From Chloroflexota bacterium (GTDB lineage: Bacteria; Chloroflexota; Anaerolineae; Anaerolineales; UBA4823), in assembly GCA_017860725.1 (NCBI GenBank), contig JAGDMX010000225.1:1-5262 (forward strand): DNA of 5,262 nucleotides, read 5' to 3'. Below, piece by piece: positions 1 through 5,262 of this stretch. Each line of letters starts with the position of its first letter. Positions within the stretch are counted from its first letter, which is position 1. Made by a program: the position numbers and the translations under genes. Under the pieces are notes generated by a model that ran no database searches, had not been told where the DNA came from, and saw only the letters and a program-made list of their open reading frames with translations.

Positions 1-1201
1 GAGCCCTTTCGATTGCCAGCATATTATGGACAGTGGGAATTATGAAATCCGCTTTGGCAATCCGCCCACCTTCAATGACATAATGGTGGATAAGGGGACC
101 CCGTGGCGCTTCGACCATGCCAAAACCCTCCCCATCACGCGGGGTGTGGGGAACTGCCACCCAATCCGTGTCCAGCGGCTGGTTCAAGATCTCGATGGCG
201 CGCTCAATGGCAAAAACCAGCTCGATACCTCGACACAAGTCGTAAAGCAAGATTCCGTGAGCTGGAATACCAAACGCCTGTTGGAACCGGAGCAGGTATG
301 AATCGGCATGGGGAGTGCCCATCGAACGCGCCATATTAATGCGCGCCAGGCTGTTGGCACGTAGCACCTGCCCTTGATAGCTGGTCTGACCGGCGTAACT
401 GTACTCACTCTCCTGGAATGTCAGGTGCTCGTGGAAGTTACGCGCCGGGAAGCTATCGCTGACCACACCACCTGGGTCCATAACCCGCAAGATGTCGCTG
501 TCCAGTTCGGGCGAAGTGGCGCCGGTGGCGGCCAGGTAGTAAGCCGGTTCATCGTCGCCCCAAGTACCAATACGGTCGCGCAGCTCGAAAGAGACGTCCC
601 AGTAATGGTCAAACAACTCACAAGCGACCGGTAAGATTTGGAGCAACTCGTCTCGCATCTTCTCGGCAGCCTCTGGCGTTATCCCGCTCGACATACCACC
701 CACAACTGCCTTGATCGGGTGAATGAACTGCCCTCCAGCAGTCGTAATCAGGTTGGTACCCGCCCGCCGGACACGCAGCGCATTAAAAGCAATTGGAGCG
801 CGCTGTTCCTCGGGACCTTCAGCCTCGGCAACCGACTGAAAAATGCTGCTCACCCCCAGGCGATCGGGCATGGTAAAAATAAACAATGAAGTAGCCTGAT
901 TTTGGATGAGCTGCCCGAGTAGCAACAGTTCGCGAATCCTATGAGCTAGGGGCGGAGGATTGACCCCGTACGCATCCTCAAGAGCCTTGACGGAAGCGAC
1001 ATGGTGAGCTGTAGAGCAAACCCCGCAGATGCGCGGGACGATGACCGGCATCTCCTCGGCGGGAATTCCCTGGACAAAATGGTCAAAGCCGCGCAATTCC
1101 ATGGCCTGGAAATGAGCGGAGACAATCTGGCCGTCGATCTCTTCAACAACTACTTGAGCATGGCCTTCAATCCGGCTAAGGGGGAAAATCATAATGGCCA
1201 T
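1..1201 (-). CDS. mvhA: [NiFe]-hydrogenase large (alpha) subunit, group 3 Frh/Mvh-like, partial (C-terminus beyond window)
   Basis: This is the catalytic subunit of a cytoplasmic [NiFe]-hydrogenase, which holds the Ni-Fe(CN)2CO site that splits or forms H2. I translated it by hand: 400 codons run without a stop from the ATG at 1201 to the left edge. Visible motifs are RIEGH (residues 10-14, with the conserved Glu near the active site), the N-terminal metal-binding motif RICGVC (57-62, Cys59 and Cys62 as Ni/Fe ligands), and EAPRG (364-368, conserved active-site Arg). The C-terminal DPCxxC ligand motif is not seen; judging from the family, it should lie some tens of residues beyond the edge. 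There is no signal peptide, which fits a cytoplasmic enzyme. The gene starts 1 bp after the small-subunit stop, with a weak AAGG-like ribosome site inside the end of that gene, so the two are almost certainly co-translated. The Frh/Mvh assignment rests mainly on the partner subunit. The electron acceptor is unknown. Confidence 0.93.
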   Translation of the reverse strand, partial: MAIMIFPLSRIEGHAQVVVEEIDGQIVSAHFQAMELRGFDHFVQGIPAEEMPVIVPRICGVCSTAHHVASVKALEDAYGVNPPPLAHRIRELLLLGQLIQNQATSLFIFTMPDRLGVSSIFQSVAEAEGPEEQRAPIAFNALRVRRAGTNLITTAGGQFIHPIKAVVGGMSSGITPEAAEKMRDELLQILPVACELFDHYWDVSFELRDRIGTWGDDEPAYYLAATGATSPELDSDILRVMDPGGVVSDSFPARNFHEHLTFQESEYSYAGQTSYQGQVLRANSLARINMARSMGTPHADSYLLRFQQAFGIPAHGILLYDLCRGIELVFAIERAIEILNQPLDTDWVAVPHTPRDGEGFGMVEAPRGPLIHHYVIEGGRIAKADFIIPTVHNMLAIERA

Positions 1202-1202
1202 G

Positions 1203-2051
1203 TTAAATTACCTTATCTTTCGAGCGTGGCTTGCGGTGAAGCTCGTCGTAGTCACTGAATTGGAACAAGAACATGGCTAGCTGTGGGGAACGCAATGCCT
1301 GCTCCAACTCCTCAACTGGGATATCCGTCATAGTCGTGAATACCCGCAGAATACTTGCCAGCCAGGCAGAAGATTCTTTCTCAATAAAGGCATTTGAGGG
1401 TCCACGGCATCCAACGCATGGATGGCCTGGGCGAGTGCATAAAGCTCTGCAACCGGCACGCGTGGAAGTGCCAATGCACAGGTAACCCTGATTTACCAAG
1501 CACAGCTCCGGATCGACTGATCCCCTCATGAATCCGCTCAGATGAGTGGGACGGATTTCTTTATCCTTATGTCGCCCGCATTCCTGGCAGACACTGGAAG
1601 CGCTCTTAAAATCCTCCTGATCGGTGAGCGCCGCCAAGAAGAGCTCTGGTGTAGGAGGGCAGCCAGGCAGGTAGCGGTCAACTGGAACCCATTCATCAAC
1701 CGGGTGTGACTTTGGCAACAGGCGAGGAACGTGCCGGCGTGACTCCTGTGCCAGGAAAAGGGAGCGCACTTCATCCCGATCGCCCAGGTGAGCCACACCT
1801 CCGGATATCGCACAGGTTCCGACAGCGATTACCTCGCCGGCCTGGCGCACAGCTTTACGCAGGTTATGCAAGTCATCATCGGTGCGGACACTACCGCTGA
1901 CGAATAACAAGTCTACGGCAGGTAAATTATGGGTGGAAGAGACAAGTGGCATGTATGCCAGCCGGTAATGATCAACCCATTCATCTGCATTCAGCAGGGC
2001 AACTTCACACCCGGCACAGGAGGATAACTGTAAAACAGCAAAGGATTTCAT
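1203..2051 (-). CDS. mvhG: [NiFe]-hydrogenase small subunit, MvhG/FrhG-like, with three predicted [4Fe-4S] clusters
   Basis: This 282-aa electron-transfer subunit would relay electrons from the Ni-Fe site. The N-terminal half carries the proximal-cluster cysteines: SCAGCE (Cys12, Cys15), GTC (Cys80) and PGC (Cys131). The C-terminal half adds eight more: CQEC (155, 158), 184, 192, 201, 205 and CVGC (212, 215). Twelve cysteines fit three [4Fe-4S] clusters. HoxY-type subunits are shorter and hold only the proximal cluster, so this is the MvhG/FrhG type (COG1941). There is no Tat signal. The start is the only ATG, GTG or TTG that keeps the family N-terminus, and no in-frame alternative lies in the 30 codons or so upstream. 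No Shine-Dalgarno sequence precedes it, and the ATG sits in a potential RNA helix. Residue 52 is Ser in VSGSV, where related subunits usually have Glu (VEGxV). It is the first hydrogenase gene of the cluster; no MvhD, HdrA or diaphorase gene is visible. Confidence 0.92.
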   Translation of the reverse strand: MKSFAVLQLSSCAGCEVALLNADEWVDHYRLAYMPLVSSTHNLPAVDLLFVSGSVRTDDDLHNLRKAVRQAGEVIAVGTCAISGGVAHLGDRDEVRSLFLAQESRRHVPRLLPKSHPVDEWVPVDRYLPGCPPTPELFLAALTDQEDFKSASSVCQECGRHKDKEIRPTHLSGFMRGSVDPELCLVNQGYLCIGTSTRAGCRALCTRPGHPCVGCRGPSNAFIEKESSAWLASILRVFTTMTDIPVEELEQALRSPQLAMFLFQFSDYDELHRKPRSKDKVI

Positions 2052-2132
2052 GGGTAAGCTCGCATGATTGATCGGCAGTAGAATCGTGTATATATCTATA
2101 AGAATTCTACCACCGAAGCAGTTTACCCACGA
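2048..2132 (-). promoter_or_regulatory. Structured leader/intercistronic element that can sequester the hydrogenase small-subunit start codon
   Basis: Read as minus-strand RNA, 2103-2116 pairs with 2072-2085 in an uninterrupted 14-bp stem (three G-U pairs) closing a 17-nt AU-rich loop. Outside it, 2123-2132 pairs with 2048-2057 (10 bp, one G-U). This outer helix covers the AUG at 2051-2049. A competing 8-bp Watson-Crick pairing joins 2128-2135 to 2081-2088 and uses bases of both helices. By simple counting, a 14-bp helix allowing G-U is expected about 0.01 times in 112 random bases. The 10-bp helix alone is expected about 0.3 times. The gene lacks a Shine-Dalgarno sequence. Function as a switch is inference. 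The arms could equally be protein-binding inverted repeats in DNA, or a 3'-end structure of the upstream VWA mRNA. Confidence 0.45.
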
Positions 2133-2163
2133 TTCATAATCTTGAGCAAAGCAAATCGGACGA

Positions 2164-3540
2164 TTAAGTCGCTAACAAGCGATCTACAGCAGCCGTCAGC
2201 TCAGCCAGGCTGCTGGCGTGCAGGATCACATCACAGCCAGGGGCATACTTGAGCATATCACTATCGCCGGTCCCCCACAAGGCGGGCAGCTCCGGATTTA
2301 ACCAGATCGTCCGGCGGCTACGCCGAGCAATCCGGTTGAATAAGTCTACCCGGGGGTTGTTATAGTTGTTGCGCCCATCACCCACCAGGATCAATGTGGT
2401 GCGGCTGTCCATATACTCCATATACTCACGGCTGAAGTCATTGAGGCTGTTACCAAGATCCGTATTGTAATAACCAGAGGGCATGCGTTCTAGTACTCTG
2501 GCCACTGCCAGGCGAGAGTCATTGCTGACAAAATCCGGCGAGATATATTCCAGTGTACTGATGAAGGCAAAGGCGCTGGTCTTGCTGATCTGATCTTGCA
2601 TGGCATAGATCAGGCTCAGCATCAACTCTGAACAGTAGCGCATTGAGGTACTGACATCACACACGACCACCAGCTTGGGTTTCTTAGTACGCTCCCGGTG
2701 GCGCAATTCGATCGGCACATTGCCGTGCTTCAAATTGGCACGGATGGTCGCTTTGGCATCGAGTTGCCCGGTGCGCGCCCGCTTCTGGCGCAGGGCAACC
2801 CGGGAACGCAGAGCAGCCGCAATCCGCTGCACCTCTTTACGCAATCGATCCATATCTTGGTCGCTCAGTGAACTGAATGGCCGGTTCATCAAGCCATCCA
2901 ACCCTTCATCAGGCTGGCGATTGCTCATATTCTCTGCGATGCGCTGCCCGACATACTGCCGCAACTGCTCTTCCATCGCCTGTTGGTTGGAAAACAGAAG
3001 CCGGCGCAATTGATCAACACGATCCTTGTTCATACCCAACATCTTCAACAACTCTGCCAGCTCGTTCACCGCCTGCTGAACTTCTTTAAAGCGCAAGGCA
3101 CGCTTCATGCGCTGCACCATCCACTCACGAAAACGCATGTTCTCGGCCTGGTTCAAACCAACCAGAGAAGCCAGACGTTTTAATTCCTGCTCGTTGAGCG
3201 GCTCGCCCCGCATGAGCTTTTCCAGCATCTTACGCAAGTTCTCGTTTAACCGGCGCAGGGACTCAGCCAGCAGGCGCGCTTCCTCTGGTGACAGATCATC
3301 TGAGAGATTCATCATAGGCGGCGTTTCACTGCTGCCGAAAAAAATTGGGAACAGCTCTTCAAAAATCGGCCGGTTGCCAGCATCCTTGATCAGAGTTGAT
3401 TGCAGGCAGATGCGGAATGCCTCCCGGTCCTTTATCCCCAGGTTGTCCACTGCCCGGAAGGCATCAGCACTCTCTGCCAAGCTGATGCGCACACCGGCGG
3501 CACGCAATGCTGCAATGAATTTGAGGATACGCTCTTCCAT
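2164..3540 (-). CDS. VWA domain-containing CoxE-like protein, partner of the MoxR ATPase
   Basis: This 458-aa protein of the CoxE-like VWA family has no signal peptide or membrane segment and is probably cytoplasmic. The N-terminal third is helical (ILKFIAALRAAGVRISLAES is typical of the family). A long charged helical region follows (about 85-255), possibly coiled coil. The VWA domain fills about 288-458. Its metal-ion-dependent adhesion site is intact: DVSTS (Asp295, Ser297, Ser299), Thr360 in NTDLG and Asp388 in VGDGRNN. WLNPE (413-417) and WGTGDSDM (422-429) near the end are characteristic of this family. Such proteins act with MoxR AAA+ ATPases, the VWA domain gripping the client. CoxE with CoxD helps mature the Mo-Cu site of CO dehydrogenase. 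It starts 6 bp after the moxR stop, behind a weak AAAGAAAA stretch. No CO dehydrogenase gene is in view, so the client is unknown; the adjacent hydrogenase is a candidate. Confidence 0.9.
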   Translation of the reverse strand: MEERILKFIAALRAAGVRISLAESADAFRAVDNLGIKDREAFRICLQSTLIKDAGNRPIFEELFPIFFGSSETPPMMNLSDDLSPEEARLLAESLRRLNENLRKMLEKLMRGEPLNEQELKRLASLVGLNQAENMRFREWMVQRMKRALRFKEVQQAVNELAELLKMLGMNKDRVDQLRRLLFSNQQAMEEQLRQYVGQRIAENMSNRQPDEGLDGLMNRPFSSLSDQDMDRLRKEVQRIAAALRSRVALRQKRARTGQLDAKATIRANLKHGNVPIELRHRERTKKPKLVVVCDVSTSMRYCSELMLSLIYAMQDQISKTSAFAFISTLEYISPDFVSNDSRLAVARVLERMPSGYYNTDLGNSLNDFSREYMEYMDSRTTLILVGDGRNNYNNPRVDLFNRIARRSRRTIWLNPELPALWGTGDSDMLKYAPGCDVILHASSLAELTAAVDRLLAT

Positions 3541-3546
3541 TTTTCT

Positions 3547-4518
3547 TTAGTTGTTCCAGCGAGACTGGCGCGGATCGCTGCCCAAGTCGGAGCGCCCGCT
3601 GGATGGTGGGCTCTGCAGCCAGCGCCTGGCGCGCTGCAAATCACTCTCGTGCTTCAGCAGCACGCTAAGCGTAGTTTCCAAGGTAGATGTATCCAGGTGT
3701 TTGGCATTCAAAGTGACCAGCGCTTTTGCCCAATCCAGGGTTTCACTGATACTGGGAGATTTCCGCAGGTCCAGCGAGCGCAGGTTTTGCACCAGTTCTA
3801 CAGCTTGCCGGGCCATCTTTGCCGAAAGCTCTGGTACTTTCAGGCGGACGACTGCCATCTCCTGCTCGAGGCTGGGGTAATCAATGAATAGGTAGAGGCA
3901 GCGGCGTTTGAGCGCTTCGCTTAACTCGCGGGTGTTGTTGCTGGTCAGGATCACCAGCGGGCGACGGACAGCACTCAGAGTTCCAAGCTCTGGCACGCTA
4001 ACCTGAAAATCGCTCAGCACCTCCAGCAGAAATGCTTCAAACTCCGCATCGGCGCGGTCAATTTCATCAATCAACAGCACGGTCGGTTTCTCGTTCAGGA
4101 TGGCTTTCAACAAGGGCCGTTGCAACAGGAAACGCATGGAGAAAAACACATCCTCCTCCTGCGCCAGGCGGTCGGCGGCAGCTGTTAGGCTTTCCGCACC
4201 CGATAGTGTCTCCTGGAGCTTATCTCTTAATAACTGGGTATAGAGCAGTTGCTTGGCGTATTCCCATTCATAGAGCGCCTTGGTTTCGTCCAGGCCTTCA
4301 TAACACTGCAAACGGATCATCTCGCGTCCGGTTGCCCCCGCGATTGCCTTCGCCAATTCGGTTTTCCCTACCCCGGCCGGTCCTTCGGTCAGCAGCGGCT
4401 TGCCCAGCTCCTGGCTGAGGAACAGGATGGTGGCGATTTCATCATTAGCGATGTACTGCTGGTGGTTGAGTGCGGTTTTTAGGTCCTCCGGCGAACCGAA
4501 GGCATCGGACTTATTCAT
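3547..4518 (-). CDS. MoxR-family AAA+ ATPase
   Basis: This 323-aa cytoplasmic AAA+ ATPase belongs to the MoxR/CoxD-like group. Walker A is GPAGVGKT (46-53), Walker B is VLLIDEID (147-154), sensor 1 is TSNN (192-195), and an arginine-finger-like RR sits at 205-206 before the C-terminal helical lid. The family-typical stretch EWEYAKQLLY (84-93) is present. All residues needed for ATP hydrolysis appear intact. The last 20 or so residues form a Ser/Arg/Asp-rich tail that looks disordered. MoxR proteins work with VWA proteins to remodel or metallate client complexes, and the VWA gene follows after 6 bp. The ATG lies inside the end of the zinc-ribbon gene (8-bp overlap), with GAAGAAG as a possible ribosome site, so translational coupling is likely. 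The sequence identifies the family but not the client. Confidence 0.93.
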   Translation of the reverse strand: MNKSDAFGSPEDLKTALNHQQYIANDEIATILFLSQELGKPLLTEGPAGVGKTELAKAIAGATGREMIRLQCYEGLDETKALYEWEYAKQLLYTQLLRDKLQETLSGAESLTAAADRLAQEEDVFFSMRFLLQRPLLKAILNEKPTVLLIDEIDRADAEFEAFLLEVLSDFQVSVPELGTLSAVRRPLVILTSNNTRELSEALKRRCLYLFIDYPSLEQEMAVVRLKVPELSAKMARQAVELVQNLRSLDLRKSPSISETLDWAKALVTLNAKHLDTSTLETTLSVLLKHESDLQRARRWLQSPPSSGRSDLGSDPRQSRWNN

Positions 4519-4720
4519 GCACTTCTTCTTTGTGTTTTCGCACCCAATCCGGGGCAGAACGCTGCAAATCTTCGCGTGAGACTCGATTCACTCGCCGGCA
4601 ATGCGGGCAGGGCACATTGACATGTGCCAGCTCCTGCTCGGTCATCTCGTCTAGAGCGGCAAATACCTCTTCTTTACCCATCGCGTAGGGCTTGTGACAG
4701 TGAAAGCATCGAATTTGCAT
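4511..4720 (-). CDS. Small zinc-ribbon protein (two CxxC knuckles), first gene of the MoxR-VWA block
   Basis: This is a 69-aa protein of unknown function. Two CxxC pairs, CFHC (5-8) and CPHC (38-41), are 29 residues apart and should bind one zinc ion. A helical acidic segment lies between them, and a charged tail follows (to EEVHE). A second ATG 12 bp upstream is in frame, but GGAGGT (4725-4730) lies between the two and is ideally placed 4-5 nt before the ATG at 4720, so the shorter form is chosen. The 8-bp overlap with moxR and the shared strand suggest it acts with the MoxR-VWA pair, perhaps as an adaptor, but this is inference. I recall similar proteins (MQIRC... with two CxxC) from Chloroflexota genomes, without being able to search. 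Confidence 0.82.
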   Translation of the reverse strand: MQIRCFHCHKPYAMGKEEVFAALDEMTEQELAHVNVPCPHCRRVNRVSREDLQRSAPDWVRKHKEEVHE

Positions 4721-4724
4721 AGTT

Positions 4725-4730
4725 ACCTCC
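4725..4730 (-). promoter_or_regulatory. Strong Shine-Dalgarno site for the zinc-ribbon gene
   Basis: GGAGGT on the minus strand, 4 nt before the ATG at 4720-4718. It decides the start: it would lie inside the coding sequence if the upstream in-frame ATG at 4732 were used. It is the only strong Shine-Dalgarno match before any gene in the window. Confidence 0.8.
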
Positions 4731-4825
4731 ATTTCTGAAGATCGTGATGGTAGCTGAGTGAACAGGCACCGTAAAAGTACTTCCTGCCTGCCAAATAGTG
4801 TTATTTTATGCCCCAGTTTGTCTTA

Positions 4826-4854
4826 ATTATAACATCGGAGTGAATACCGGTCAT
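4826..4854 (-). promoter_or_regulatory. Candidate sigma-70-type promoter for the zinc-ribbon/moxR/VWA operon
   Basis: On the minus strand, a perfect TATAAT (-10, 4826-4831) is preceded after 17 bp by ATGACC (-35, 4849-4854; 4 of 6 matches to TTGACA). The predicted transcription start is near 4819, giving a 5' leader of about 100 nt before the ATG at 4720. The region is AT-rich and holds other TATAAT-like boxes, so the exact choice is uncertain. Confidence 0.5.
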
Positions 4855-4888
4855 TATAATTTTTATTATCTACACACATGTTGCAAAG

Positions 4889-4917
4889 TTGGCTTTTACC
4901 AGATGAACGATTATAAT
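4889..4917 (+). promoter_or_regulatory. Candidate promoter for the adenosyltransferase gene, predicted to give a leaderless mRNA
   Basis: TTGGCT (-35, 4889-4894; 4 of 6 matches) and a perfect TATAAT (-10, 4912-4917) are 17 bp apart. Transcription should start 6-8 nt after the -10 box, at about 4924, which is the A of the ATG. No Shine-Dalgarno sequence lies before that ATG, which fits leaderless translation. The start site is predicted, not measured. Confidence 0.5.
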
Positions 4918-4923
4918 CCTTGC

Positions 4924-5262
4924 ATGTCCGATTTTTATACTGGAAATGGTGATGAAGGATTTACCGGTCTATTAGGTGAAGGGCGCATAACCAAATATCA
5001 TTTGCGCATGGAAGCGGTCGGCACCGTAGACGAAGCGACGGCCGCGTTGGGTGTAGCCCGGGCAGCCTGTCAACAATCAAAAACAAAGGATATCCTGCTG
5101 ATCGTACAGCGTGATCTGTATCATTTGATGGCAGAAATCTCATCCACACCGCAGAATGCAGCCCGCTTCCGAGTGATAGATGCCGGGCGCGTGGCCTGGC
5201 TCGAAGCACAGGCAGATGCCATTGGCCCGCTGGTAAACATGCCAAAGGAGTTTATTATCCCG
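4924..5262 (+). CDS. pduO: Cob(I)alamin adenosyltransferase, PduO type, partial (C-terminus beyond window)
   Basis: The enzyme transfers the adenosyl group of ATP to cob(I)alamin, making coenzyme B12 (adenosylcobalamin) in the cytoplasm. I translated 113 codons by hand from the ATG to the right edge. The family ATP-binding start is clear: YTGNGDEGFTG (5-15), matching the Y-T-x-x-GD-x-G-x-T pattern, with Gly7 where Lys is common. GEGRITK (18-24) and VGTVDEATAALG (32-43) follow, then the helix QRDLYHLMAE (62-71). The visible end FIIP (110-113) matches the F-I-x-P-G-G segment of the family, so about 60-80 residues are missing. An in-frame ATG at 4903 would add seven residues unlike the family N-terminus and has no ribosome site, so 4924 is preferred. 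It is divergent from the MoxR block, with no obvious functional link to it. Confidence 0.9.
   Translation, partial: MSDFYTGNGDEGFTGLLGEGRITKYHLRMEAVGTVDEATAALGVARAACQQSKTKDILLIVQRDLYHLMAEISSTPQNAARFRVIDAGRVAWLEAQADAIGPLVNMPKEFIIP

Noticed and set aside
26..1258. Short plus- and minus-strand open frames across the large-subunit region
   Set aside because: The minus-strand frame from 1201 to 1 is open throughout and encodes a hydrogenase large subunit. The others are shadows of it.
2086..2102. Sigma-70 promoter for the hydrogenase in the AT-rich stretch (TATAGA, TATATA)
   Set aside because: No acceptable -35 sequence lies 16-18 bp upstream of any of the -10-like boxes. The stretch is also the loop of the 14-bp stem.
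2052..2163. Intrinsic terminator after the VWA gene
   Set aside because: The 14-bp stem is not followed by a T-run on either strand, so it does not fit the rho-independent pattern.
3107..3891. Plus-strand open frames of 147 and 163 codons opposite the VWA and MoxR genes
   Set aside because: They are antisense to genes with intact motifs, resemble no family, and are explained by the codon usage of the opposite strand.
2164..4518. Calling the MoxR-VWA pair coxD/coxE
   Set aside because: The families match, but no CO dehydrogenase structural gene is visible, so the specific symbols would imply an unsupported function.
4718..4732. Longer start (ATG at 4732) for the zinc-ribbon protein, giving 73 aa
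   Set aside because: The strong GGAGGT site would then lie inside the coding sequence. It is well spaced for the ATG at 4720.
4761..4792. Small hairpin in the zinc-ribbon leader (CAGGCA with TGCCTG plus two G-U pairs)
   Set aside because: An 8-bp helix with G-U pairs is expected by chance in a leader of this size. It has no U-run and does not cover the ribosome site.
4903..4926. In-frame upstream ATG at 4903 for the adenosyltransferase
   Set aside because: It adds MNDYNPC before the family-typical N-terminus, lacks a ribosome site, and overlaps the TATAAT box.

Overview
This window looks like bacterial chromosomal DNA of moderate GC content. It carries part of a cytoplasmic [NiFe]-hydrogenase operon, an accessory block made of a MoxR-type AAA+ ATPase, a von Willebrand A (VWA) protein and a small zinc-ribbon protein, and the start of a PduO-type cobalamin adenosyltransferase gene on the opposite strand. 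The adenosyltransferase and the small zinc-ribbon protein resemble, from memory, proteins of Chloroflexota (Anaerolineae-like anaerobes). That is an inference without a database search. No mobile element, tRNA, rRNA or CRISPR array was seen.

Layout. The minus strand is read from about 4820 down to 1. It holds a 69-aa two-CxxC zinc-ribbon protein (4511-4720), a MoxR ATPase (3547-4518) that overlaps it by 8 bp, and a CoxE-like VWA protein (2164-3540) 6 bp further on. After a 112-bp gap come the hydrogenase small subunit (1203-2051) and, 1 bp later, the large subunit (1-1201), whose C-terminus lies outside the window. On the plus strand, the cobalamin adenosyltransferase starts at 4924 and runs off the right edge. 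The roughly 200-bp divergent region 4721-4923 holds one plausible sigma-70-type promoter for each direction. The plus-strand promoter would place the transcription start on or next to the ATG, which suggests a leaderless mRNA.

How the genes may work together. The 12-cysteine small subunit with a C-terminal iron-sulfur domain and the large subunit with RIEGH, RICGVC and EAPRG motifs belong to the group 3 (Frh/Mvh-like) cytoplasmic hydrogenases. No electron-transfer partner (MvhD, HdrA, diaphorase or FrhB) is visible. MoxR-VWA pairs are known as chaperone-like modules that assist metal-cofactor insertion or complex assembly; CoxD/CoxE of Mo-CO dehydrogenase is the best-known case. Here the pair lies directly upstream of the hydrogenase on the same strand, so a role in hydrogenase maturation is a testable idea.

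The most unusual non-coding signal is the 112-bp gap before the small subunit. Read as RNA, it can form an uninterrupted 14-bp stem. An outer 10-bp helix around it covers the AUG of the small subunit, which has no recognisable Shine-Dalgarno sequence. A competing 8-bp pairing exists. This suggests a translational switch or a structured intercistronic region controlling hydrogenase synthesis.
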